Positions 34,740 to 46,096 of a stretch of DNA of 64,000 nt are shown here, one piece after another. Numbering within the stretch: the stretch's first letter is position 1; every line of letters starts with the position of its first letter. A program made the translations under genes and the position numbers. Origin of the DNA: Salticus scenicus (taxonomy: Eukaryota; Arthropoda; Arachnida; Araneae; Salticidae); contig OZ005653.1 of assembly GCA_963930645.1 (NCBI GenBank), positions 116,504,259 through 116,568,258 on the forward strand. Reading direction: 5' to 3'. Under the pieces are notes generated by a model, which saw only the letters and a program-made list of their open reading frames with translations, had not been told where the DNA came from and searched no databases.

Positions 34740-35890
34740 TTAAGTTGTGGTTGTTAATTAAAATGCAAATGGCTTCTGTTTACTCTAATTCAAACTTTTG
34801 CATAATACATGATTTCTGTGATGAATTGGTAAATATTAAATGAAGAAAATGAAGATTTTTTATTGAATTTTTTAGGGCTTTACTTTTGTTTACTTTCTTT
34901 CTTTCTTTATTGTTTACCAGATCATTAAATAACTAACATTTATATACTAATGGATCATGAATAAATTTTAAAATCAGGAAGAAATTACAAAATAGAATTT
35001 AACCAAAGATGCAAATAATTATGATCATATTGCTTTAAATTGTTCCACGTGAGTCTAAGTTCTTTGTATCCATTTAATAAGAAAAACAAAATTTATTTAT
35101 TTAAAGAAAATGAAATGTCTTTTAAAGGCAAATTCAAAATTTCTCCCGTAATAGCGTGCAAATTATGTCGTTAAATCCTATGTATTCATTTTAAGTTAGC
35201 TAGCTAAATAGGTTGAATGCCTTGAAGACATTGAATAATCGAAACATGGGTTTTATCTCTTAATGAGATCATTACTGTCTCAAAGTTAAAATGTAAGGAA
35301 ATTACTTTTATGTTCCTATCAATTGAGAAAAAGAGAAATAATAATAATAATCCAGGTTTTTTTCATGTAAATTCTACTTAATATGATATTTATTGATTAC
35401 GCTTTATTTGAAATCTGCTGAAAAGTTAAAACAAAATTTCTTTTATCTACATTCCTTAACATAAATGTTATATGATTTTTTTTTTTTATGTTGAAAAGAA
35501 ATGAATACGTATGTAACTTGTAATTATTGCGAATTTTATAATGCTAAATACGACACAACAAAAAATAAAGTTTCATTTTCATTTTCTTGTTGAAAATATC
35601 ATAACATATATAGTTTATTTATTTATTTATTTATTCTGTGCTTAAAATATTAATAATTAGTATAAAGTAAGCTTTTATCACTCTTTTTTTATTCAGAAAG
35701 TTTAGTTAAGGGTTTTAAGGGTTTAGTTTAGTTAAAATATATTGTGCTGCTAAAAATTTAAAATGAAATCTAAATACAGAACTTTTAAGATACGAAGACA
35801 ATTCAAATTTTACTGAATAAATAAATTTTCTTATAAATTTTGCATTGTTTTAAGTACATCTCTTGTAATTTAAACAATGAATAAGCTCTC
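34740..35890 (+). repeat. Interspersed repeat, copy 2 (pairs with 2700-3960)
   Basis: Same orientation as copy 1. The best-conserved stretch is about 35190-35340, sharing ttagctagctaaata, gccttgaagacatt, ataatcgaaac and tcattactgtct. Flanks outside both copies are unrelated as far as can be seen, so this is an interspersed element about 1.1 kb long of unknown class. Confidence 0.7.
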
Positions 35891-35985
35891 AGTAAAATCG
35901 TTTTCTGTATGCCTTAGTTACTTTCATGTTATTTGGAGTTATATCTAGTTTACTTTTTCACGTTCCTGAGAATATTTGAATATAA

Positions 35986-36490
35986 TCTGGTGTGTCAGTT
36001 TCACAGCTTCATCTTACCCTATATTTAAATACTATAAGCACAGATTAAGAATTAAATATGAGGTAAAGATTAAGGTGTATTGTATTTGAATATACTTAAA
36101 AAACATTTGATAATATATATTTTATAAATAGTTTTATTTAGCATATATTTCTGTAGAAAGAGGGAGTTATCTCTACCCTTCCTCCAGTTTCAATATAGCA
36201 CTTTCATTCATAAAAAATTTAAGACTGTTATTAAATTAAAAATTTTATTCCAAATTATACAAATAAGTTTAATACACTCCAAGCATTGAATCTTGTTCAA
36301 ACATTTCGAGTGGTAAACTCGTTTGTCCTTTAAAATGCTTAATTTAAAATTCGTAATTATTTATTTTATAGATTATGATGATAAAAGACCTACATACATA
36401 TCAACCGCTAAAAATTTATTTTGGCGCTCAGGGGATCTCAAAATAAATAAATATAGAAAACAAATCAGCCTTAAAGTTTGGACTTCAATC
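35986..36490 (+). mobile_element. Element with a TCTGG-type 5' end (family C, 3' end not found)
   Basis: Begins TCTGGTGTGTCAGTTTCACA, then gcttcatcttaccct and tttaaatactataagcacag, aligning with the B-family 5' end. A later segment ggggatctcaaaata near 36432 corresponds to the ggggacctca segment near the 3' end of A and B. The 3' hairpin is absent or unrecognisable. Confidence 0.5.
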
Positions 36491-36539
36491 AATACTTTTT
36501 CTACCATGCCGTTATGAATTTGTAGTTATCATTCCTCAG

Positions 36540-37100
36540 CAGTTTTCCTGGACTTGATTAATTTTAGTAAAGCCTGTGAGGTTGAGACTGTAGAAGGTCA
36601 CCACAGTTTCTTTGAAATTAAGCTGGATCCAGCAAAATATTAAGTTGGGATGGTTAAATCGCTTCGACGCCAGTGACTCGGCGAAAGTTTAGGTCGGGTT
36701 AGTTTTGAATCGACATGGTGCTGCAACGAAGAGATTAGGCTGTGAGAGGTAGATGAATTGGAAGCGATTTTGAAAGTTTGATTGAAATGAAGAGAAATGA
36801 AGTTGGTAGAAAGTAGTATAAGATGGAGATGGTTTTCGTAAAAAAAAGTGGAGTTGTGAAGTCTTGTCCGACGTTTGTCTAAGACAACGACTAAGTAGCA
36901 GAGTTTGGAGAAAGTTATATTTCAGTAGTTGAGATTAAGTGGTGCTTAAGTTAAGCAGTTTGATGAGTGTTGTTATGTTTCAGTGCGAGAATTTGTGAAT
37001 GGAAACTGATTCGGCCGGGAATCCACGAATCGGTTGGAAACTCACAGTATCTACGTAAAGGAGTGCATCCGTCCATAATTTCTACTATTCTGGGGTGAGA
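36540..37100. other. GC-richer non-coding stretch, unidentified
   Basis: Noticeably richer in G (gggatggttaaatcgc, gtcgggttag, gattcggccggg) than its surroundings. The phrase agctggatcc recurs in the Helitron M copies near 48610, but overall similarity is too weak to call. No open frame. Confidence 0.3.
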
Positions 37101-37889
37101 TATTTCAAATTATCTAAAATTAGTAATTATAATACATTTATTTGACAAAGAATTTAAATCCAATGACTGAGCTACGTATTCCAGATCATCCTCCAATTAT
37201 TCTAGCTAAATAAACTCTTAGTTTCATTTTCATATATCTGAGTCTCTATGCTAATTTCATATCTAATACTTAAGTAGTTAAGTTAACTAAGTTAATCATT
37301 GAGTTAAGATGCAATCTGCGTCAACTAAAACCTCACAAGCCCATCCATCAATTATATTCAAAAGTTACGTTTTCGCTAAATTTTGGGCAGCCTTATATAG
37401 CATTTACGGAATATAAACATATCATATAGTTAATTTAAATTTAGCACAGTATTAAAAACACGTAACACAACTTGAAATGCCCTTCCAGCAATATCCAAGT
37501 GTATCCTTAATTTATCCGAACTATTTTGTGTGGTCCTGTAAATGAATGGCAAATGAAGCTCAACTCATATTCTACATGTAACATGAAACATGATTTTATG
37601 CATACAAAACATGTATTTAATCGAGCTTGATAAAAATATAGCAGTTTCTTGAAAAAGAAGAGAAATGGCAAAATTATTTTTCTATATTTATTAATTTTTT
37701 CAATGTTTTTGCTTTGTGTAAACCTTCACTTTCGAACATAATTTATTTACATTCGAAAATTCGGATTGATTGATTAATTACCGTCTTCTTCTCTGGTGTT
37801 TGATCATTATAATTACGAATTATTATTATTATTTTTATTATTATTATATTTATATCCATATATGATTTCAATATTTACCTGCCAGTCGC

Positions 37890-38115
37890 TTCTTATAAAT
37901 CATAAGTTCTCAACCTTTCCTGTACCCCCACTCCTTTTACTATAAAAGAAACAACTTTTACTATAAAACACCCCTTTCTCATAATAGTTTATTTTATCAA
38001 ATATTTACTTATTCAAAATTCCCTGAACTGTAACATTCTACCCCCTCCCCACAACATGGGAGGTGCCATCGCATACTGTAGGGCTCTAATGTTCCCATTG
38101 AGAAACTATGATATA
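37890..38115. mobile_element. Possible hAT-like non-autonomous element
   Basis: The left edge cataagttctcaaccttt and the right edge inverse catagtttctcaatggg form imperfect inverted ends. Caaccttt followed by C-rich gtaccccc is reminiscent of hAT-type termini. An 8-bp target duplication could not be confirmed. No coding sequence. Confidence 0.3.
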
Positions 38116-39207
38116 AAATATCGGAAAAAAGTTATACACTTATTTGGATTTATTATTTTAATAGATTTATACCTATTACAAGACAGTATATTAATATCAG
38201 TATGGCAAAAATATCAATACTTGATATAGTACATGCATCGTTAAGAATGCCATAATTGACATCATTACAGAAAATAATAAAGTTTTTTTTTATGCACCAA
38301 ATTCATTACGGAAAATAAAATACAGTGTGGACACGAATGATTACTCTGGTTTTACAGTATTCTCACTCTTTAGCGATTAGATTGATTATGATTTTCTTTT
38401 GGAGATACGTTGATCTGATTCTAAAGACTTGATTTTAGAAGTTAGGGGACCTAAGAGATTTTAACCTAAAAAGAATCGACTATTTGAAAAAACATATATG
38501 TTGAAATATGAACAACTCTGAACATATTGACGTTTCTTTGGGATTCTACATACATTTGTTTAAAAGTTATGAGCAAAATCGCAATTCATGTAGGTACTGA
38601 AATTCATTGCACTTCTAAACTTTAACACTCCTTTTCACAAAAGGGCTTTTTTTACAACCATCTGCAAAGTTTTTCACCTATTTCAATATATTTTTGCACA
38701 CACTTTTATGTAAACATTACGTAATAAATTAATATTTAGAAAACTATCTTTATTTTGACAAGTACTTTTTTTTTTTTTTTTTTCATAAACATTTGTGCTT
38801 TTAGAAAATTTTCATATTTTTAGGTTTTACATAATTTAAAAAATCTGATATGGCCATCACATGACTTCCTTATACAACCATATGAATATACATATTTTTA
38901 TGAAAACATTGACAGTTTTGTGTGAGGTAACTGATTCATAAATAAACAGGCAGGTTCCAGTCAATGGCATTCCTTGAAAAAAAATAAAAATAAAAATAAA
39001 ACTGCTATTTGAACCAAAAAAAATCACGGTAATACGATTATATATGCCGCTGAGACAAATATACTAGTTTTTTTTTTTTTTTTTTTTTTCAGGAAAAGTA
39101 CTCAACGAATTGTTACAGAATATCTCATTGGCAAATGCACAGATTATAGTACAATGAAAATCATTCGAGTATAGATGGCCCAGTATTGTTCTCTTTGAAA
39201 AAAATTA

Positions 39208-39665
39208 GTGGCGAGAAATTAAAAATTTTACCAAAATAATTAACTCAGTTAAAATTGAGAAATGGCATCTGGCTATTCTGCAACAATATTTGCCACAAAA
39301 TTTTATCGCTAATCTCGTTATACCACAAATTAGTAGCCAACGTAGATTTTTGGTCTTGGCATCGAATTTGATGATTCGGGTCAAACTTGGCGATTTGGCG
39401 AACGGATTTGGCCGAAATATGTAGTTTATGGTTGCCAAAGTTTGGAAGCTCTAACTTCAATAATGACTGAGTCCTGGAATATTCTGGAAAAATTCATTGG
39501 TTTACTTCGCAGAACTAAATTCTTCGAAAGTTCTATAAATGACTCACAAGACTATAAAAAAGAAGAAGAAGAGTTATTGTTGATGATTGTAGACTAGAAC
39601 TTGCCTATATCTTTACGTGTTACTTTCTACACAGTATTACAATAAAAGTGAAAAAGAAAAACAGT
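39208..39665 (+). repeat. LTR-like sequence with TATA boxes and polyadenylation signal
   Basis: Contains an HSE-like motif at 39476-39490, ctataaat at 39532-39539, actataaaaaa at 39551, and aataaaa near 39639, in promoter-to-polyA order. This could be a solo LTR of a Gypsy-type retrotransposon, but no second LTR, primer-binding site or pol sequence is present in the window. The overlapping minus-strand frames (39205-39460) have no recognised domain. Confidence 0.35.
39476..39495 (+). promoter_or_regulatory. Heat-shock-element-like motif
   Basis: GAA-TA-TTC-TG-GAA at 39477-39489 is a perfect three-pentamer array (nGAAnnTTCnnGAAn). A two-pentamer GAA-AG-TTC follows near 39525. A TATA-like ctataaat lies about 45 bp downstream. 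The arrangement fits a heat-inducible promoter, whether of a retroelement LTR or a lost gene. Confidence 0.45.
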
Positions 39666-39957
39666 TACTAATTTTTTTTTTTTTTTTTCATTTCCACGAA
39701 GGTGAGCTTTGACTTAACGTCCTATTAGACATTCAAATAGGGCGAAAAATCGTAGTAAAGGATTTACAAAATTTTTAAACTTTATCTCAATAAAATTTTG
39801 TAATGAAGCATTGGTTTCTCGCTCAAAACTACCTCGAAAATTCCTTAAACGACTGACAATAATTTCGATGAATTCAAATTCCATTCAGACATCGAAATAT
39901 TCGGTTGTTCCTGATTTAGTGAAATTTATGCTCTGCAGTGTAATTAACAATGTTTAA

Positions 39958-41105
39958 GTGCATTCGTCGATTAGAACTTGCTTATTTCTTGAAGAAGTAC
40001 TTTCTACACACTAAAATGTCGACAACGTTTTTTATCAATATCATTACGGGCTCTATCTACGGCCTGAATATTCATTAAATAAAATGCATTCGTCGACAAG
40101 AACCTCTCTTTGTCTTTACAAATTACTTTCTACACGCAAAAATGTCTTCAACTTTCATAACAATATCATTACTAGATCTGTCATTAGCTTCTTTTGAAAT
40201 CTCTATGTTGGTAGGTCATATTTAATGGCCAAAACATTGTATTCTTGGTCATTATGAACCTAATTTTTCTAAATATCTCCAAAATGGAAAATCATATAAA
40301 GTCCAAAAAGGGAGGTGCTCAACTAGATATTATAAGAAACCTATATATCAATTTGGAATGTTCTACGTCCAACCGTGTTTGAGTTATGCGAGATACATTA
40401 CAGGCTCTATCTACGGGATAAATATTTATTAAATAAAATGCATTCATTGACAAGAACCTTCTTATGTCTTTAAGCATAACTTTCTACACGCAAAAATGTC
40501 TTGAACTTTCATAACAGTATCATTACTGGCTCTATCATTAGCTTTTTTTTAAAAAAAATCTCTATGATGGTAGGTCATATATAATGACCAAAACCTTTGT
40601 ATTTTTGGTCATTATGAATATGATTTTCCTAAATATCTCCAAAACGGAAAGTCATATAAAGTGCAAAAAGGAAGGTGCACTACTAGATATTATAACAAAC
40701 CTATATACCTATTTGCAACGTTCTACACCCAACCATTTTGGAGTTATGTGAGATACATTATAGACTCTATCTACGGGATGAATATTCATTAAATAAAATG
40801 CACTCATTGACAAGAACCTGCTTATGTCTTTAAGCATAACTTTCTACACGCAAAAATGTCTTCACCTTTTATAACAGTAGCTTACTGGCTCTATCATTAG
40901 CTTTCATTGTAATCTGTATGATGGTAGGTCATAATGGCCAAAACCTTTTTATTTTTGGTCATTATAAAACTAATTTTCCTAAATATCTTAAAAACAGATA
41001 ACAATATAAAGTCCAAAACGGAGGTGCACAACTAGATGCTATAACAAACCCATATACCAATTTGAAACGTTTTACGTCCAACCGTTTTTGAGTTATGCGA
41101 GATAC
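39958..41105 (+). repeat. ~357-bp tandem array (family D core)
   Basis: Units begin cattcgtcgacaagaacc at 40087, cattcattgacaagaacc at 40441 and cactcattgacaagaacc at 40801 (steps 354 and 360), with a shortened unit at 39958-40086. Shared landmarks are ctttctacacgcaaaaatgtct, ggtaggtcat, ctaaatatct, aactagatattata and ggctctatctacggg. The last unit runs into a CA microsatellite at 41106-41122. Confidence 0.9.
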
Positions 41106-41328
41106 AGACACACACACACACATACATACATACAGGCGTCACGAACATTCGTGTAAAATTCGTGTTGTTGACATCTCTGAAATGGGAACTCGTATTAAAA
41201 CCAAAGATGCAAGTGTACAACTAGACATTATAACAGTTACACATATAAATATGCAAATTTCTACTACGATCATTCATTTTTTAATTATGCGAAATACCGA
41301 ATCAGTTTCACAAATCAAAATTGCTATG

Positions 41329-41360
41329 CTTCCTTATACTTTGTATAAAGAAGTAAAAGG
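41329..41360 (+). mobile_element. Probable 3' hairpin end of family D element
   Basis: cttccttatac and gtataaagaag pair across ttt, followed by taaaagg. This matches the layout of the A and B ends (ACTTTC-hairpin-GAAAGT-AAA), and it lies downstream of a tandem array and CA repeat just as in family A. The 5' end was not located, so family membership is inference. Confidence 0.45.
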
Positions 41361-41728
41361 AAGTAAGTTTTTAGTTATTTCTAAACCCTTAATTAATTTT
41401 AGGAAATGGTTTGTACAAACTTTTTAAGACCAAAAAGAAGCCAATAGGTTAATTTTATAGTAAGATATCTTACAGAAAGTGGCAAAAAAAGCCCTGTTGA
41501 GTAAAGAAGTGTTAATATTTAGAAATGCAATGAAGTCCAATACTTAATATTGATGGAAGACTTAGCGTGGGATTATAAACAAGACAAATAACGTCTAAGA
41601 TTGACCAATGGGAAAATACGAAACCCAGGTTGTAAAAAATATGGAAGAAATTAAGAAAATGTAGACTGAATGTAAAATTTCTAACAATCAGACAAATGGG
41701 GTACAGCGAAATCACAATCAACAATATT

Positions 41729-43470
41729 TTAAAGATTTTTATAAATATGAAAAGCTTCAACGAAGTCAAGTTGGTCAGTGGATTTAGGCTTACAATTTAT
41801 TTTAGCTGAATCAAATTTTAAATTAGGATATTCCTCCCGGCAATGCTTAGAAATAGCAGATTTATTGGTTTCTTGTTTACGGACGTAATTAATATGTTTT
41901 TTAAGGTGGAATTTAAGACTGCGTTTAGTTTGGCTAATGTATGATAAACCACACTGGCAGGAAATACTAAAGATGCTCAAAAAATTATACAAATCTATAG
42001 GATCTTTTAATTGAGAAAAGGTGAGTTTATTGAAAGGAGAAAAAATTATTTTAAAACCATATTGTTTGAGAATTTTACCTATGACATGACTAGATTTTGG
42101 AAAATAGGGTAAAACAATACTGATATTAGAAGAGACTGGTTTAGTAGACGAAGTACGGGAAAGTTGCAATTTTTTGGATAGCTTTATCTATAATGGAAGG
42201 GTTATACCTGTGTCAATTGCTATGGCTTTCAGATACTTGATTTCAGAGCATAATAGAGCAGTATCGGAATAAATATTAAGGGCACGATTAACAAAAGTAT
42301 AAAAAGCAGCCATTTTTTGAGTAGGTGGGTGACATGAACTCAGATGGAGAGGTAGAGAGACAGCAAAATTGTTATGATAGACGATGGTAGAAAATCCATC
42401 AGCAGTGCGTGAGACAAGGGTGTCAAGGAATGGAAGTGAGTCATTATTCTCTATTTCATCTGTGAATTGGATATTACTGTCTATAGAATTTATAGTTTGT
42501 AAGACATGGTCAATATTGTGAAGAGATGTGTCGATAAGCGTGAAAGTGCCATCAACGTAACTGGTCCAGACAGGGAAAGAATTTTTTTAAAGAGCGTGCT
42601 TTCAAAATAATGCATATATGTATCAGCGAGAATTGGGGAGAGAGGAGAACACATGGCAAACCTTCAGATTGACTATAAAATTTCCTTTGGAATGAAAAAG
42701 TAGTTAGGTATAAACATATGTGGGTGAGAGAAATTAATTCATCAATTTCAAAGGATGTGAAATGAAACTCTTTTAATCTTTTTTCAAGACAGCAGAGGGC
42801 TCCATGTGTTGGAACATTAGTGAAAAGGGATTTAACATCGAACGAAGCTATATTAAGATTAGTTAGAGGGCAGTTTTGAATACTTTTTGCGAAGTTAATG
42901 GAGTTCTTTACAATATAGATATTTGCGGAAAGGAGGGGAGCAAAAATTGTAGTGAGAAATTTAACTAAACGATAGAAAGCAATACCATTATTAGAGACTA
43001 TGGGACCATGAGACGAAATGGGATATTAGGTTTGTGGACTTTTGGTAGAGCATAAAATCTGCCACAGTTAGCTGTAAAAGGAATAAGATGAGATTTAGTT
43101 GAGTTCAACAACAAAGGGCAAGATTTTACAGCAGATTTAATTTTAGTTAATTCTTTAGGAGAGGGGTCACGAGAAAGAAGAATATATGGGCCCTCATTAA
43201 TTTGGTAACACAATCGATATAATGTTCCATGTCTAAAATAACAATCTGACCCCCTTTATCGGCTTTTGGGATAATGATGTTTTCATTAAATTTTAATTCA
43301 TTCAAGGCGTTTTTTTCTGCAGAGGTGAGATTAGTTTAAATTATTTTGAATTGAAGTTGTCATTGTTAAGGATTAAATGTCGAAGATTTTCTTTCTGTTG
43401 GTCGTTGAGACGAGAATTTTTTAAAAGCTTTTTCAACAGAAGCAATTAACTGAGGAATTGAAGATGGTTA
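41729..43470 (-). pseudogene. Penelope-like element: reverse transcriptase and GIY-YIG endonuclease, decayed
   Basis: Read on the minus strand. Near 43270 comes NIIIPKADKGGQIVIL, an N-terminal RT motif. 43213-42998 has RFYALPKVHKPNIPFR. About 42850 gives ASFDVKSLFTNVP. Near 42660 is FYSQSEGLP, and the catalytic box at 42548-42559 reads YVDG instead of YVDD, so the active site is lost. 42169-41729 carries CQCGLSYISQTKRSLKFHLK and ends at FHIYKNL; this is the GIY-YIG-type nuclease region. At least four frameshifts or stops separate these pieces (for example near 42590, 42660 and 42175). Gene order (RT then GIY-YIG) is that of canonical Penelope elements. No terminal repeats were found. Confidence 0.88.
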
Positions 43471-43707
43471 ATAAAAAGTGCACTAAACCTACTATGTAAC
43501 TTTTTGTTGTGAGAAGATATGATTAATCCTTTATGCATTCTAAAAATTATATAGAAGTGACATATAAAAAGATACAGAAGAAAGTTTTGCAAAAAAAAAA
43601 AAAATATATATATATATATACATAGTTTTTTTTTTTTTTTTTGTGTGTGTGTGTGTGTTTATTTTGTTCTGTGAAATTATTTTCTTTAAGTAATATCTAA
43701 TTACTAT

Positions 43708-43944
43708 ATGTGTATGCTTAAGTATTTTTTCTTCCAGGTATTTTTAATAGGTATGCAGGATAAACATAAGAAAAAGCTAAGAGAGTTTGCGCACAATTCA
43801 GCAGAACGTCATGAAACATCCAAACATAAATATTTTGCTAAACTGTCCGTACATAATTTTGAATTGATCCTTCTTCTATGCATTTCCATAACTATTTTGT
43901 TGTTCTGTTATACACTGAGAAAAACTTCTGAAACTGACATATAG
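43708..43944 (+). CDS. Unrecognised small frame with a membrane segment (possible exon)
   Basis: A 78-codon frame: a basic, hydrophilic stretch (MQDKHKKKLREFAHNSAERH) followed by one strong hydrophobic segment (FELILLLCISITILLFCY). A pyrimidine tract and cttccag at 43731-43737 could be a 3' splice site, giving a terminal exon of 43738-43944. Against it: the last dozen codons lie inside a TA-flanked MITE that starts at 43913, so the present stop comes from the insertion. It may be a gene end captured by a MITE, or chance. No family recognised. Confidence 0.25.
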   Translation: MCMLKYFFFQVFLIGMQDKHKKKLREFAHNSAERHETSKHKYFAKLSVHNFELILLLCISITILLFCYTLRKTSETDI

Positions 43945-44389
43945 AATCTAAATTGTGACTCTAGAAAAAATAGTTCCATGCCATCCTTATAAATTCTAGT
44001 CCCCTTCGAAAGCGAGTTCGAGAAACCCCAATCAGAATTCTAGAGCCTTTGCCTATATTATCGAGGGAAAAGTTATTTAAAAATGTCTTGAAATAAATGC
44101 GAATACAAGAGGCGAGTTTCAGCAACTATAATCTTGGTTCATGGCCCGATTCTAGAAAATTATGCGAGAATTTCTCGCAATAAAAAAGATTCAGAATATC
44201 CAGAATGTTGTTTCCCCATCTAAAAATCTGTAGACTAGAAATTCTCGATCATTTCGCCTATTCAGTTTATAGACGTGCATTATGCACATAGCTCGAAAAT
44301 CTATATTTCTAGTTTAGGGATTTAGAAAATGACCACTTATTCCTTCTAGATGAAGACGGTATATATATATATATTTTTTTTTCTCAGTG
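43913..44389. mobile_element. TA-flanked MITE (CACTGAGAAAAA termini)
   Basis: Starts CACTGAGAAAAA and ends TTTTTCTCAGTG, flanked by TA at 43911-43912 and 44390-44391. 477 bp, non-coding, with several tctaga-type palindromes inside (ctctagaaaa, gaattctagagc, attctagaaaat). Probably a Tc1/mariner-mobilised non-autonomous element. Confidence 0.7.
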
Positions 44390-44750
44390 TAATTTAAAAC
44401 AACAACTGTAATAAAACTAAGAGAGGTATTTTGCGCAATTTCCCACATAAAGTAGGAGTGATTGCGCACATGGGTAGGAGAGATTGAGCTCAATTATAAC
44501 TACAATTACATTGTCAATAATAATAATTGCATTTAAATGACATTGTTGGAAGGTATTTGTAAACAAATATTTTTATTTTTGGAGTGGATATTTCCATTCA
44601 ATCATTAAAAAAATCAGAAAGGCAATAAAAAATTAAAAAAATATTAAAAAAATTATTCAAAGAAAAATATTAAAGGAACAGAAAAAAAAAAGAAAAAAGA
44701 CCAGATAAAGATTGCAAAATAACATTAATTTATTAAATAACACGTTTAAA

Positions 44751-44918
44751 TTAAAATGAGTACATTTCCTTTTCAGATTGAATGGTTTCTTGTTTGCTGT
44801 CCAAATCTCTCTCGTCCACAATAGTTTCACTCCTGTATATGGTAAACTTATCATGCACCCACCTGTCACAAGTGAACCTATTCGAGATGGTTGCACCCCG
44901 TGTATGCAATGCACTTCC

Positions 44919-44921
<3 letters not shown>
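44751..44921 (-). pseudogene. Coding-like fragment, unrecognised (C-terminal part)
   Basis: Minus-strand frame of ~56 codons ending at TAA 44751-44753, including ATISNRFTCDRWVHDKFTIY and the acidic tail DERDLDSKQETIQSEKEMYS. No ATG; a long poly(T) on the minus strand immediately precedes it. Composition is protein-like (balanced residues, acidic C-terminus). Function unknown; a transposase tail of X2 is a guess. Confidence 0.3.
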
Positions 44922-44949
<28 letters not shown>

Positions 44950-45361
44950 CGCGTATTTCACTATACGTGTAAAAAGATATGGCTAGTCCCGCCCACTTTA
45001 CCGCCCAACATTTACTATTTATTAAAATTATTATTATTATTTTCCCCCAATCTGTCGCAGAAAAATGTTCAAAACAAAAAACCTAAATTTTACTTGGTTT
45101 GAAATCTTTTTTTTTTTTTTCAACTTTAAAATCCTTTATGTTTATTTCATTTATTTTATTTTCTTAAAATTTGGACGATTGCAGCACTTAAAAAGAATTT
45201 TGAGTATGCCGATATTTTTTGTTTGCACTTAGTTTTATCGCTCCTATTTAAGCAGCTGACAGCTGCACAATACTTCAGCATCATACTTGAAAATATTCCA
45301 AAACTAAACAGTTATACAATAACATTTAAATATTTTGCGATAATTTTCTCATAGGCTAACA

Positions 45362-45560
45362 TTAGCAATCGAGAAGTATATCCCACCAGAGTTGTTCCTT
45401 TTGAAGATCGTGCCACTCCTGAATAATGTCTAGTTTTTTAATCTGGGAACAGTCTCCGAAAAGATGCGCCATCTCGAATGGGTTAAACTAGTCCAGCCAC
45501 TTGTCGAAATTATTTCCTGGTACAGTTCCAGACATTCAACAAACTCATCCTCATTGTTTT
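45362..45560 (-). pseudogene. Coding-like fragment, unrecognised (frameshifted)
   Basis: Minus-strand frame one reads NNEDEFVECLELYQEIISTS, then GWTSLTHSR. After a one-base shift near 45475, frame two reads MAHLFGDCSQIKKLDIIQEW and HDLQKEQLWWDILLDC, then stop. The two frames join smoothly and look like one degraded protein. No family recognised. Confidence 0.35.
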
Positions 45561-46096
45561 GTCATTACAAATAAACTGCGAAATCTCTATTAGTATAGAA
45601 TTTTATGAAAATCAATGCGCAATCTCTCCTAAATAGCAAAATCACAAACTCTCCCGTTTTGGAAGGAGAAATTGCGCAGTCTTTTAGTAAATAATTATTC
45701 GCTTTTAGAGAAAATCGTGGTGCTCACACAGTTAGCCGAGAATAGTAGCTTATGATAAATTGTTCAAATTCAAAATATTTTGTATTACTATCATAATGCT
45801 GAAATTCCTTGAAATGTTATGAAAATTCAAGCATTATTTTTGAAAACGAGACAAAATAACCATGTTTTATCTTAGACTCTTGAAGAAATCAACATGCACA
45901 TTCAACTCGACATTTCACTATTGATTTTGTACAAACACCTGAAATTTCAACTCTCCCATTCTACTTTTTCTCGCCGATACCGTATGTATGCAATCTCTCC
46001 TACCTTTACCTTATACCTCATTAAACCTGCAAAATAATATATTTGTTTTTAATCGTAAAATGATTACTTTTTTTTTTCGTTGTCATTTTAACGGTT

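Larger units (their letters stand above)
44405..46015 (-). mobile_element. Decayed DNA transposon with inverted subterminal motifs (X2)
   Basis: Motifs like ggagagattgcgca occur in plus orientation at the left (44421, 44455, 44484) and inverted at the right (about 45617, 45659, 45955, 45992). Inside, on the minus strand, are coding-like fragments at 45362-45560 and 44751-44921. The architecture parallels X1. Exact ends and target duplication are not resolved. Confidence 0.4.

Noticed and set aside
39205..39460. Overlapping minus-strand frames of 71-77 codons
   Set aside because: Two frames of similar quality over the same DNA, no domain recognised; more likely part of an LTR-like non-coding sequence.
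41729..43470. A host GIY-YIG repair nuclease gene
   Set aside because: The adjoining frames carry Penelope RT motifs in the same orientation, so the nuclease is the retroelement's C-terminal domain.
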